A DNA stretch of 9,833 nucleotides from JAKVKY01 sp964293585 (GTDB lineage: Bacteria > Bacillota > Negativicutes > Acidaminococcales > Acidaminococcaceae), in contig CAXYYS010000066.1 of the NCBI GenBank assembly GCA_964293585.1, positions 1 to 9,833 on the forward strand, given 5' to 3'. The translations under genes and the position numbers were made by a program. Each line of letters begins with the position of its first letter. The first letter of the stretch is position 1. This document shows, piece by piece, positions 1-7,908 of the stretch. A model generated the notes under the pieces. The model had not been told where the DNA came from and made no database searches. It saw only the letters and a program-made list of their open reading frames with translations.

Positions 1-400
1 CGCGGGCCTTCAATTCCTTAATGATCAGGCCAGCTTCTATCGTCTTACCAACGCCTACCTCATCGGCTAGTATATACCGGATTTTATTAGTAGCAATAGC
101 TCTGTTCAAAACATGTATCTGATGTGGTAAAGGTATAATACCACTGGCCAATTTAGTTAAAATGCCGCTGGAGACTTCATTTTTAATCTTGGCTAACAAT
201 AAAATGTATCGTAAATAATATTCATTAGCGTAACTTAAAGGCTGAACAAGAGAAACAAAATCAGAGGCTAATTTATAAATTTTCCCCGTAGATACATCAA
301 ATACCTTATAAGTCACGAATCCCCAAGCACTTGTTTTTTCGAGAACCCTAACTGGTATTTTGTTTTGTGTATCATAAACAATATCACCTATTTGAAACAT
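1..400 (-). CDS. brxHII: BrxHII-type SNF2/DEAD helicase, N-terminal part (runs off the window)
   Basis: Only the first 133 codons are present; the gene continues past position 1. It starts at ATG 398-400, with an AGGGG ribosome-binding site 8 bases upstream, 21 bases after the pglXI stop. Residues 1-50 form a small beta-rich region (MFQIGDIVYD at the start). A Q-motif-like PLPHQ lies at 90-94. The helicase motif I DEVGVGKTIEAG at 113-124 holds the Walker A lysine K119. This DExGxGKT-IEAG form is typical of SNF2-family (COG0553) helicases found in defence operons. In type 3 BREX the gene after pglXI is the helicase brxHII, so both position and motif agree. Motifs II to VI cannot be seen, so intactness is unknown. 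A SNF2 helicase of another defence system, such as a DISARM-like one, is possible from this fragment alone, but the upstream genes argue for BREX. Confidence 0.85.
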   Translation of the reverse strand, partial: MFQIGDIVYDTQNKIPVRVLEKTSAWGFVTYKVFDVSTGKIYKLASDFVSLVQPLSYANEYYLRYILLLAKIKNEVSSGILTKLASGIIPLPHQIHVLNRAIATNKIRYILADEVGVGKTIEAGLIIKELKAR

Positions 401-421
401 AAAATCAGCCCCTGACTATCT

Positions 422-2929
422 TTAGATTCTGCCTAAACTTAAGTCATAATACATTAACAGTTTATCATCTTCTTGAATAACCTGCTCAGGTAAACGTTCC
501 GCAGTTTCAACTATAAGCTTATAATTTTTATCAGCCCATAATTTAGCAAAGCCAGCACGAATAGCTTCAATACGGAATAATTTAAGCTTTCCTTTTGTAT
601 CTAAGTATCCTTCAAATTCTTTAATTAATTTTTTATTGCGTAGCTTTTCAATATCTCCCTTTTTCTTAACATCTGGCACATACCATTCTTCTTGATCATT
701 TTGTATAAAATTTTCTTCCAATAAGACTGCCAGCTCAGGAATTTCTTCATAACGATCAATACTTCTTACTTCTTGCATAAATTTTGGTTGCAGCTCAGCA
801 TAAGTCTGTGGCCTAGACAGTTGTTGATATAACCAAGCAATAGCTGATTTTTCATTTGATATAAAAAGATTATACTCAATTGGTACAATATCATTTTTAA
901 TTCTAGCCGTATCATATTCATTAACTTGATCAGAAAGAAAATACATATCATCTCGTTTTATAAACCGTTCATCTAAGCCTTTATAAAACTCACTTGCATT
1001 TAGTGGCACACTAATTCCATTAACTATGTGATAGGCAACCATACGATCAAATAATAAAAATGCCTGACGTTCAGCAATTATTTCAATCTGTCCCTTTTTA
1101 ATCACAACAATAGGAAGATTGTCCAAATATTGAAAAACAAACTCCCATGCCGTTTCTGAAGTCCCAGCACGCTTAATAAAATCATTTTTAAATTTATATT
1201 TTGGTTTATATGCTGAAATAATAAGATCCTGTTTTACAGCGCTAGAAGTAGTTACTTGTTTAAAGCTACCTTGTTTCTTGTCTAGCGTTCTAACATCCGC
1301 AATTATAAATCCAACTTTTTGAAGCGCTTCATTAATAGCATTCCATACTGCATTCTTAGAATTATGAAACTCAACTGTCATCCACCTATTAGGTTTAAGT
1401 ACTCTAAAGAATTCTTTAAAACAAAGCTCCATTAACTTTTGATATTCTAATATCCCCTTATTCTGCACAGGGTTAATTATTGCTTCGGTTTTACTATTGG
1501 TTTTTATCCTTAACCACGATTCCCACAAAAAATTAAGTTCTGAATAATTTAAATTACCACCAAAGGGTGGATCAGTGAAAATATAATCTATGCAATCATC
1601 ATCTAATAAATTATTGATAGTAGAATGAGTAGATATTATAGAACCAGTTTTATGATAATTAATTGAAACATATTTATGTATCTTCCTTTTAATAAACGAA
1701 AAAACATCTATTTCCCTGTTAAGTGAAGATATATACAATGTTCCAGATAACTTACTTGGTAGCCCATTTGGACGTTCTCTATTTAATTTAGATGAACCCT
1801 CAATAACAGCAGTAATTAACCAGTACAGATTTTTATTCTTGCATTTTTCTCTAAATGCTGCCAGAGCCTGCAATGCTCTTATACTAAAAAAATGGTTTAC
1901 ATTTGTAATACCATACTTATCATTTCTACGACTCTCTTTCCCTTCTGGCATTCTGTCAGTTGGAATCCAATATTTATTATTCATATTATCTATTTTTTCC
2001 AGCAATCTTACATCATTTTCATCTGGTTTCTTCTCATACCTTTGTCCATTATAAGTATATGAGATACGGACGGGCATCTGCTTAATCATTGTTATATTTT
2101 TATTCAATAATTTATCATGAATATTAACAACTGCATGTTTGCAATCTCTTTTACTTAATCTACTTTTACAATGTGGGCATTCAAAAGATGTATTTATATC
2201 CCCTGTTATATTATCAACAGCTACATCATAGAATACTAATTCATTCCCACAATTGGGACAAATAAATACATCAGACCATATTGTATAATTTATTCTGCCC
2301 TTAGCACATACTTCTGCCTTGTTTGATATGATATGAGTAGTCTCATACATCCATCCTAATTCTTCCTCACATTTAGCCAATATTTCGTTTGCTTCAGTTT
2401 CAAAGTTTGAAACATCGATAGGGGTATTATAGTTATGTGCAATAAAAGATGCTGCTGGTGATAAATCAGTTAATACGGCTTTTCTCAACCCCCATTTAAT
2501 ATTACCCATATCTTTTTCAATAAGATATTTGAAATCAACAGGAGGCTGTTCACACATCTGCGCAGCTACCCCTGTCATTCCCGTACCGCAAAAACCATCA
2601 AACACTATATCTCCTGGATTTGTATAATGTAAAATGTACCTCATTATAGCTCTATATGGCACCTTTGTATGATAACTATGTGCATTATATATTGGTTCAT
2701 TCTTACCTTCACTAACATCGGCAGCAAAAGGTTCTCTATGATATGCATCGGTATCTTCATCATACCTTTTTCCATATTTATTTATAAATTCATTTATAAA
2801 TGGATTTGGACAAGCTGTGAAGTATGGCGGCTGAGATAATGCAACAATATCCTCGTCTTTGCCTATTGGAAATCCTTCCATATTGCGTACTTTATCTATA
2901 TCTGCTTTTGTCAACTTTTTAAGTTCCAT
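422..2929 (-). CDS. pglXI: BREX type 3 adenine-specific DNA methyltransferase PglXI
   Basis: This 835-residue protein is predicted to transfer a methyl group from S-adenosylmethionine to adenine in DNA, marking host DNA and supporting phage exclusion. Motif I (SAM binding) is visible as IVFDGFCGTGMTG at 108-120, and the catalytic motif IV as TDPPFGG at 452-458. Between them, at about 170-440, lies a long insert with a zinc-ribbon-like pair of knuckles (CPNC 224-227 and CPHC 251-254), probably part of target recognition. The C-terminal 250 residues have no motif I can name. The size and the Zn-ribbon adenine methylase layout fit the PglXI family. The start ATG is preceded by GGGAGG 5 bases upstream and lies 12 bases after the brxC stop, so the two are probably translated from one transcript. 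The reading frame is intact. Methylation specificity cannot be read from sequence. Confidence 0.9.
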   Translation of the reverse strand: MELKKLTKADIDKVRNMEGFPIGKDEDIVALSQPPYFTACPNPFINEFINKYGKRYDEDTDAYHREPFAADVSEGKNEPIYNAHSYHTKVPYRAIMRYILHYTNPGDIVFDGFCGTGMTGVAAQMCEQPPVDFKYLIEKDMGNIKWGLRKAVLTDLSPAASFIAHNYNTPIDVSNFETEANEILAKCEEELGWMYETTHIISNKAEVCAKGRINYTIWSDVFICPNCGNELVFYDVAVDNITGDINTSFECPHCKSRLSKRDCKHAVVNIHDKLLNKNITMIKQMPVRISYTYNGQRYEKKPDENDVRLLEKIDNMNNKYWIPTDRMPEGKESRRNDKYGITNVNHFFSIRALQALAAFREKCKNKNLYWLITAVIEGSSKLNRERPNGLPSKLSGTLYISSLNREIDVFSFIKRKIHKYVSINYHKTGSIISTHSTINNLLDDDCIDYIFTDPPFGGNLNYSELNFLWESWLRIKTNSKTEAIINPVQNKGILEYQKLMELCFKEFFRVLKPNRWMTVEFHNSKNAVWNAINEALQKVGFIIADVRTLDKKQGSFKQVTTSSAVKQDLIISAYKPKYKFKNDFIKRAGTSETAWEFVFQYLDNLPIVVIKKGQIEIIAERQAFLLFDRMVAYHIVNGISVPLNASEFYKGLDERFIKRDDMYFLSDQVNEYDTARIKNDIVPIEYNLFISNEKSAIAWLYQQLSRPQTYAELQPKFMQEVRSIDRYEEIPELAVLLEENFIQNDQEEWYVPDVKKKGDIEKLRNKKLIKEFEGYLDTKGKLKLFRIEAIRAGFAKLWADKNYKLIVETAERLPEQVIQEDDKLLMYYDLSLGRI

Positions 2930-2941
2930 ATTATCCTCCCA

Positions 2942-5900
2942 TCACCTTATTATTATCCGTAATTTTTTAAGATCCTTACCAATGGTATAACCTGCAATAA
3001 TAGATTCCAACTTATCTTTAAATGTTTTTATATCACATGGGCCAAGTTCATCTAATTCCTTTATTATTTCCTCTGAAGAAATATAAAGCGGCTCAACACC
3101 TTCAAGGAACGAATTAGCTGCATCAATGAAAGTTGAATCTATAATCTCTGGAAATTCTTTTTGTGTAATGAACTCATTAATAATTTTTTGTTTAGGTTTG
3201 CTTAAAAAAGAAATTTGCTTATTTAAAGCTGGATCGCTAAACGTATTAAATAAACTTTGAGTCCACTCTGCTAGCAATTTATCCATTTTATCCTGAATAG
3301 CATCAAGCCTGCCTTCAACAATTGGTTCCTCGGAACCAATAACAAAATGGCACTTGTTACAATAACAGGTATCGGCAAGCATATCCTTAGTTAATTCAAA
3401 ACAAGTTTTTAAGGATGCTAAATCCTTATCTATTTCCTCAACTTTTTGACTAGCACTAAAAATGCTGATTCCTTTAAGACGTTTAAGGTTAATAAGTTCT
3501 ACCGAGTTCATAATAGTACCTTTACGTTTACTATCTTTAATCCCCAAACGATGTTTACCATGTTCATTTAAATATTTATCAATGTACTTATTTTTAATCT
3601 CTGTTAATTTTTCAAGAGCCTTATTAGCAGAAACTTCACCATTCTTCGTTTCTGGTATTTTATCCCTAATACTCTCAAACTGTTGCTTTGCATCGCTAAT
3701 ATCTTTCTTAAATTTTTCATCCAAATTCAAGGTCTCTAAATTAGCAATATAGTTAATTATATTGCTACAATTATTTCTAAAAATCTCATATTCCTTAATT
3801 AGTTTAGCATCAGAAATTCCCGTAGCAAAAGCATCAACTTCGGCTTTTGTATAAGTAAAATTAGATAATTTGGCAACTGTGTTAAAACGAGTTTTAAAAT
3901 TGGCAAACTCATTATTGACATTTTTAATTTCCGAACCAAATTTATTAGCCAGAACTCCATCAAGTAGCGGTTCACCCCATAACTCAAATTTGCCAGTAAT
4001 CTTACTATGCATCTCTGTTGTAAGTTCAAGAACAGATTGGACCTTAGATAACATATTTCCCAAGCCCACTTCTTGTTGTTTAGTATTTTTAATTTGACCT
4101 TCCGGCAGCTCCAAAACTTTGAATAAATGAATCAACTCGGTAAGTTGAATATCTTTGGGCTTTGTTAAGAATTTGAGTTCATAAAGATCTTGTAATAATA
4201 CCTTTGGAACGCCATCTAAATTAGAAGCTGTGATAGTACTACCATTCTTTAGGCCAATATCAGCGTAACCAGTATATACCAAGGCCAATAATACGATCGG
4301 CAACATCGTATAACTGATACTAAACTCTTTATCTAAATAGTCTTCATATACTGGTTTATAAATATCACTAAAGTTTAACACACCTTTAGCCGGTAATTTT
4401 TTAAGCATATTAATATAGTAATTGGCATATTGTGAATGTTCGATGGTAATTTTATCATCTTCAAGTAAACCAAAACTCTTCAGCAAGGCATCTGCCTGCT
4501 GATTTTTTCTTCCTGCAAAACGGTCTATCCCCCCCCTAATTACATCTTTAAAGTTATGCTCTGTAATTAAGGTTTGATATTGCGGACACTTAGGATATTT
4601 TTTAGCAAAAGCTTGTTCAAAGCAAATAGATGCAACTAAATCAATAGTTTCTTTAAATGGGTTATCCTTATTGTATTTCTCTTTCATTACTTCCAACATC
4701 TGTTTCTTCACACCCTTATAAATAACATCGAAACAGATGTTTTTATTTTCGTTTAAATATTTTGTAAGCAAATGTTGGTATTTATCAGCTTTATTTTGAT
4801 AAGCCACTTTATTCTTTTCATCAGCCAATGACTGCATTTCTAAAGCAGCTACATATAATTTTAAATTATTGGTAAACTCATCTGTCAAACTCTTAAAGGA
4901 AAAAAATACCTCGTCATCCTTATGCTCATCTTTATAAGTATCATCACCATAAGGCGGTAAGAAATAAATATAATAATCTTCCGGTGGTTGGGCAGTGGGG
5001 CGATTCTCTGGTGTTCCTAAAAATAAATAACCTCTCCGAAAGATATTATGAGAAACCCAATTAAGAGTATGATCATAAATTTTAAAAGTAGCAATATGCT
5101 CTTCTACCTGCCAATTTAAGCAATAATAGATAAGATCATAATACCCATGATTCAGGACATCACTTTCAATAATGGCTGCTCGTTGGGTAATTTTTTCATC
5201 ATAGTCAATATCTTTTTTTAAATCTAAATAATACTGACCATTATCAACATCATGTTCAATAAATTGCCCACTTACAGTGGTCATTGTATCTTTTAAGACT
5301 GTCTGTACTATAGACTGTAAGGTATCTGAACTTTGGTCCGGCATATTAGGTAAAAAAAGGCATAAATCATCACGCAAATTTTCTGCCGTAAGTCCAGCAC
5401 GAAGTTCTATATCACCCGTAGTAAGCCGGTGTACACTAAGTGCATAAATAATTTTTAAGGCAAGTTTTTTATATGTTTTTTTAGGGAAAGTTCTCGTAAT
5501 GAGATCTTCTAATTTACCACTTTTATCCAAGACCTCTTTAATATCGGCATTTGTCCTGTAGCCAACATTTTCTTTGATAAAGTTCCAATAAGTATCGAAA
5601 GAAATTATGCCTGGAACATCATCATCAAAATCTTTATCAAGGATATCTTTAATAATTAACGATATATTTTTAAGAATATGCCTATTTTCAATTATATAGA
5701 TTTTATTAAAAACATCGATATACGCCGGATGAATTGGAAATAGGTCTACAAATTCTTCTATGCGTTCTGACATATTAGAATATAAGCTACAGAATTTTTG
5801 GAGATGCTCCCTAATAATTGCCTTTTGTTTAGCGTTCTTCTTAAGAATACTTTCGGCCACAACATAGGCAGTATCTTCTTTACGAATAATAACTTGCTCA

Positions 5901-6622
5901 AATCTATCCTGAACGCGAGTAATAGTTTGTGAGACAAAACTAAATTTAGGATTATCAAATAATTTTTCTTGCACACCAAAAATTGCGCGGAGATTAGAGC
6001 CTCTGATCTGTTCTCCTAATTCGCGCATAAATCCTAAATCTAATTTAATTTCCTGTTCTTTTCTACTGCTAAGATAGTCAAGTAACTCATCAACGATAAT
6101 TAGATAACCCTTTGTACCATATTTTTTATTAAATATGGTCATCATATTAGTTAATACTTCTTTATTATTAACAATATCCTTCTCAGAAGGAAAGGTAAAC
6201 TTCATTCCCCGATTTTGGAAATCTTGCTTAACTTTAGTCAAAATAATATTACGCAAAGACATCTTAGAAGCACCAATTTCAATACGCAGTATCTCAAATT
6301 TACCAGCAATGTTCGAAACATCGCTAATAAATTTCTTGTTTTGCATCAATTTTAAATATGATGCATCTCTTGCTACAGCTGAAATAACAGTCATTAAGTG
6401 AGATTTACCTGTACCATAGTTACCTACAAGTAAAACGCCCTTATTATCGGTTGTGTCTTCTAATTGTAACTGTGAAAGCATATTTATCCTAAGCTTATCA
6501 GCCATTTCGTTGGACATAACATAACTACGTACCAGGCGCTCTTCTTCTTGTTTATCATTAGCCTTAGTTAATTGAACTACGCTTTCAATGGGATGAAAAC
6601 TAATCAGGTCTGAATACTTCAT
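2942..6622 (-). CDS. brxC: BREX ATPase BrxC (DUF6079-like, AAA-type P-loop)
   Basis: This very large 1226-residue protein is the size expected for BrxC/PglY, the core ATPase of BREX. The N-terminal ATPase core is clear: Walker A GNYGTGKS at 67-74 (K73), Walker B LIIVDEL at 174-180 (D178, E179), a sensor-like strand LRAIFGVQE at 211-219 and a possible arginine finger R240 in VQDRFEQ. Residues 300-950 are mostly alpha-helical with no motif I recognise. A cysteine cluster CYCNKC at 1086-1091 (three Cys) may bind metal. The ATG has a strong AAGGAGG site 8 bases upstream and follows brxF after 32 bases. In BREX this ATPase is thought to work on DNA together with the methyltransferase and PglZ. The frame is open throughout, but it carries a run of eight G residues at about codon 696 (see the repeat entry), which could make expression switchable. 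Confidence 0.9.
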   Translation of the reverse strand: MKYSDLISFHPIESVVQLTKANDKQEEERLVRSYVMSNEMADKLRINMLSQLQLEDTTDNKGVLLVGNYGTGKSHLMTVISAVARDASYLKLMQNKKFISDVSNIAGKFEILRIEIGASKMSLRNIILTKVKQDFQNRGMKFTFPSEKDIVNNKEVLTNMMTIFNKKYGTKGYLIIVDELLDYLSSRKEQEIKLDLGFMRELGEQIRGSNLRAIFGVQEKLFDNPKFSFVSQTITRVQDRFEQVIIRKEDTAYVVAESILKKNAKQKAIIREHLQKFCSLYSNMSERIEEFVDLFPIHPAYIDVFNKIYIIENRHILKNISLIIKDILDKDFDDDVPGIISFDTYWNFIKENVGYRTNADIKEVLDKSGKLEDLITRTFPKKTYKKLALKIIYALSVHRLTTGDIELRAGLTAENLRDDLCLFLPNMPDQSSDTLQSIVQTVLKDTMTTVSGQFIEHDVDNGQYYLDLKKDIDYDEKITQRAAIIESDVLNHGYYDLIYYCLNWQVEEHIATFKIYDHTLNWVSHNIFRRGYLFLGTPENRPTAQPPEDYYIYFLPPYGDDTYKDEHKDDEVFFSFKSLTDEFTNNLKLYVAALEMQSLADEKNKVAYQNKADKYQHLLTKYLNENKNICFDVIYKGVKKQMLEVMKEKYNKDNPFKETIDLVASICFEQAFAKKYPKCPQYQTLITEHNFKDVIRGGIDRFAGRKNQQADALLKSFGLLEDDKITIEHSQYANYYINMLKKLPAKGVLNFSDIYKPVYEDYLDKEFSISYTMLPIVLLALVYTGYADIGLKNGSTITASNLDGVPKVLLQDLYELKFLTKPKDIQLTELIHLFKVLELPEGQIKNTKQQEVGLGNMLSKVQSVLELTTEMHSKITGKFELWGEPLLDGVLANKFGSEIKNVNNEFANFKTRFNTVAKLSNFTYTKAEVDAFATGISDAKLIKEYEIFRNNCSNIINYIANLETLNLDEKFKKDISDAKQQFESIRDKIPETKNGEVSANKALEKLTEIKNKYIDKYLNEHGKHRLGIKDSKRKGTIMNSVELINLKRLKGISIFSASQKVEEIDKDLASLKTCFELTKDMLADTCYCNKCHFVIGSEEPIVEGRLDAIQDKMDKLLAEWTQSLFNTFSDPALNKQISFLSKPKQKIINEFITQKEFPEIIDSTFIDAANSFLEGVEPLYISSEEIIKELDELGPCDIKTFKDKLESIIAGYTIGKDLKKLRIIIR
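4529..4536 (-). repeat. G8 homopolymer inside brxC (candidate slippage tract)
   Basis: Eight consecutive C on the plus strand, read as eight G in the brxC coding strand, encode the RGG of VIRGGID at about residues 696-698. It is the only G/C run of this length that I see in the window, and it sits in a very AT-rich gene. Loss of one G gives an immediate TAG. Gain of one G reaches a TGA 23 codons further on. Known phase-variable genes often use G tracts of this kind, but eight bases is at the short end, and switching here is inference. Confidence 0.7.
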
Positions 6623-6654
6623 TTAATATTCCTCCTTAAAACTACGTTATGTCT

Positions 6655-7101
6655 TTATTTTACACACGCAATCATATAATCCTTGATAAGGTATTTATGA
6701 TAATCCAAATAACCAAACTCTCCGTAAGTCAAGGCATCTTCACTAAAACTACCACACCACAAAACAATTACCGGTGTTGACCTTGCTAAATCGCAAAATG
6801 CTTTTAGTACATCTATCTTATAGCGTGGATCAAAAAGCATCTCATAGTCGATCATGAGTATAGGTTTATTAATTGTATGGAAAACATCTTGTAATAAGTC
6901 ATATGCTATGTTTGGACGTTCATTAACAGGATATTCGACTAATTTCTCAGTCAATAGTTGATTAACTTTAAACGTATAATAACCAGCTTCTTTAACTTTA
7001 GCTAATACATACGGAGTTTTACTACACAAAACAATGGGTATACCATCTAATTCTTTTTTTCGGATTTTATCTTCGACATCAGCAAATTTACAAAAGTTCA
7101 T
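6655..7101 (-). CDS. brxF: BREX type 3 small putative ATPase BrxF
   Basis: This small protein matches BrxF of type 3 BREX by length (about 150 residues), its place directly before brxC, and its likely Walker-B and sensor strands. The open frame reaches an ATG at 7143 (162 residues). I prefer the ATG at 7101 (148 residues) because AGGAGT lies 10 bases upstream of it, while the 7143 ATG has no convincing ribosome-binding site and lies inside the upstream remnant. In 162-residue numbering, a Walker-B-like strand ILMIDYEMLFDP is at 95-106 (D99) and a sensor-like VIVLWCG at 125-131. The family is described as P-loop-containing, but no GxxxxGK[ST] is seen. The equivalent place reads IPIVLCSKTPYVLAK at 35-49, so nucleotide binding may be degenerate. 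It probably acts with BrxC. Which step it serves is not known to me. Confidence 0.8.
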   Translation of the reverse strand: MNFCKFADVEDKIRKKELDGIPIVLCSKTPYVLAKVKEAGYYTFKVNQLLTEKLVEYPVNERPNIAYDLLQDVFHTINKPILMIDYEMLFDPRYKIDVLKAFCDLARSTPVIVLWCGSFSEDALTYGEFGYLDYHKYLIKDYMIACVK

Positions 7102-7110
7102 ATTTTTGAT

Positions 7111-7116
7111 ACTCCT
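7111..7116 (-). promoter_or_regulatory. Ribosome-binding site that selects the brxF start
   Basis: AGGAGT on the minus strand, with the AGGAG core 10 bases upstream of the ATG at 7101. The alternative ATG at 7143 is preceded by TTAACAGATCTGT, which has no purine-rich match. This makes the shorter BrxF more likely and places its translation start just after the end of the upstream remnant frame. Confidence 0.6.
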
Positions 7117-7129
7117 GCCACTGCCAAAT

Positions 7130-7411
7130 TTATTCTTCTCCATACAGATCTGTTAATTGCCTTATCAAATCAATTGAACTTGACCAATACGTAGCCTAAT
7201 TTACACAAACAACTGTATAAAAAGGCAATACTAGCTGCGCATCCACGTTAAAGATGTTATCCAGTATTGCCTTTAAGAAACAGAATTTGTACGAGGTGCT
7301 GTTGCGGGACTTACTCAGAAAGACAGTGTTAATCGCACTCCAAAGTTCATCTTCCGAGTGGTAATCTTCGCTAATGGTATAGGATTCCAGATCGTAACCC
7401 GCCACTGTCAT
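7130..7411 (-). pseudogene. Broken HNH-endonuclease-like N-terminal fragment
   Basis: The frame opens at ATG 7411 (or GTG 7405, better spaced from a weak GAGG) and stops at an amber TAG, 7196-7198, after 71 codons. It then continues in the same frame for 21 more codons (starting ATYWSSSIDL) to a TAA at 7130-7132. The first part holds LWSAINTVFLSKSRN and TSYKFCFLKAILDNIFNVD. From memory, this resembles the N-terminal region of HNH-family proteins found beside defence and restriction genes, where an [IT]YW motif follows about where ATYW stands here. That would put the TAG inside a formerly continuous domain. No HNH motif follows, so the C-terminal catalytic part is lost. It is probably a decayed or internally deleted accessory nuclease gene. 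A functional 71-residue peptide is the alternative. Its GC is by eye higher than that of brxC. The family call is inference. Confidence 0.5.
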
Positions 7412-7434
7412 CGCCTCGTGAAAACATTTAATTA

Positions 7435-7443
7435 ATTATACCA
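7435..7443 (-). promoter_or_regulatory. Extended -10 promoter for the BREX operon
   Basis: The minus strand reads TGGTATAAT, a perfect -10 hexamer (7440 to 7435) with the TGn extension. The hexamer 17 bases upstream, GTGCTT, is a weak -35. A TTGACC is present, but only 11 bases from the -10. Transcription would start near 7428, just before the HNH-like remnant, and would cover brxF, brxC, pglXI and brxHII, since no terminator is seen down to position 1. There is also no terminator between the 117-residue gene and this site, so read-through from upstream could contribute. Confidence 0.55.
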
Positions 7444-7471
7444 TACCTTGTGGTCAAAAGCACCCGCTATT

Positions 7472-7825
7472 TTACCCTTCCCTGCCAGTAATTTCCTGCA
7501 GCAATACATTAAAAAAGCCTGCGTACTTGGCAAAAGGTCCTTCCTCCCAATGCGTAACCTGGCGCCACATACTGTACAGCAGGGAACCCAGTGTCTGGGT
7601 AGGCAGGTTATGAATCTGCGCGGCAAAAACTTTTTCGTCAAAGTCTGTTCCGGTAAACACCTGGGGCAGGTCGGTCTTGTGATAAGAAGCAAAGGAGTCC
7701 ATCCGGTACTGCAGTCCCTCACAGGCTACGCCCAGCTGTTTTTCGATGAAGCTGTCATATTCCGGCCGGTAATGTTCAAAGCACAACTGTACTACCATCA
7801 AGGTAACGATGCTGTTACATGCCAT
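7472..7825 (-). CDS. Conserved-looking hypothetical protein, 117 residues
   Basis: I do not recognise this protein with confidence. The start is well supported: ATG at 7825 has AAGGAG 7 bases upstream and a consensus TATAAT about 25 bases upstream. The chain looks soluble and mainly alpha-helical, with no clear signal peptide, although residues 4-15 are hydrophobic. The most distinctive stretch is LGSLLYSMWRQVTHW at 79-93, rich in aromatic residues. It faintly recalls a C-terminal LGS-x-YS-x-WR-x-THW pattern in small uncharacterised proteins of Bacillota (DUF6508-like), but that is from memory. Composition is near 50% GC, like the hydrolase and unlike the BREX genes, so it probably belongs to the host flank and marks the edge of the inserted defence block. 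An opposite-strand frame across the same region is judged an antisense shadow. Confidence 0.7.
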   Translation of the reverse strand: MACNSIVTLMVVQLCFEHYRPEYDSFIEKQLGVACEGLQYRMDSFASYHKTDLPQVFTGTDFDEKVFAAQIHNLPTQTLGSLLYSMWRQVTHWEEGPFAKYAGFFNVLLQEITGREG

Positions 7826-7848
7826 TTTATCACTCCTTCATTACCCCC

Positions 7849-7854
7849 ATTATA
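7849..7854 (-). promoter_or_regulatory. -10 element of a promoter for the 117-residue gene
   Basis: TATAAT on the minus strand, about 25 bases before the start codon and between the hydrolase terminator and the gene. No good -35 is present: the hexamer 17 bases upstream is ACCTTT, embedded in an inverted repeat (7862-7888). The perfect -10, the preceding terminator and the strong downstream ribosome-binding site together support a separate transcription unit. Confidence 0.45.
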
Positions 7855-7861
7855 CCTCTCA

Positions 7862-7888
7862 CCCTGGCCAAAAAGGTCGCCGCCAGGG
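7862..7888. repeat. Inverted repeat over the -35 region (possible operator)
   Basis: CCCTGGC at 7862-7868 and GCCAGGG at 7882-7888 form a perfect 7-base inverted repeat around a 13-base centre. It covers the -35 area of the putative promoter at 7849-7854. It is not followed by a T-run in either direction, so a terminator is unlikely. A regulator-binding site is a reasonable guess, but no matching regulator gene is visible here. Confidence 0.4.
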
Positions 7889-7892
7889 CGAC

Positions 7893-7906
7893 ATTGCCCG
7901 GGCAAT
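7893..7906. repeat. 14-base perfect palindrome
   Basis: ATTGCCCGGGCAAT is a gapless perfect palindrome between the hydrolase terminator and the inverted repeat at 7862-7888. It may bind a dimeric protein or simply extend the terminator's secondary structure. Nothing else supports a role. Confidence 0.35.
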
Positions 7907-7908
7907 TA

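Noticed and set aside
2770..2810. Short repeated TTTATAAATTCA units in pglXI
   Set aside because: They encode the repetitive peptide PFINEFINKYG and are explained by AT-rich codons; no array structure is present.
3462..3752. Plus-strand open frame inside brxC
   Set aside because: Antisense shadow of a lysine- and asparagine-rich coding region; it has no Shine-Dalgarno site or known motif and is Leu/Ser-rich, as expected for the complement.
6490..6653. GACATAAC on the plus strand near 6515 and its complement near 6648
   Set aside because: An 8-base match about 120 bases apart in AT-rich DNA, partly inside brxC, is expected by chance.
7190..7200. TAG read-through or pyrrolysine recoding in the HNH-like fragment
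   Set aside because: The frame ends 21 codons later without a catalytic domain, and no recoding element or pyrrolysine gene is visible, so simple decay is more likely.
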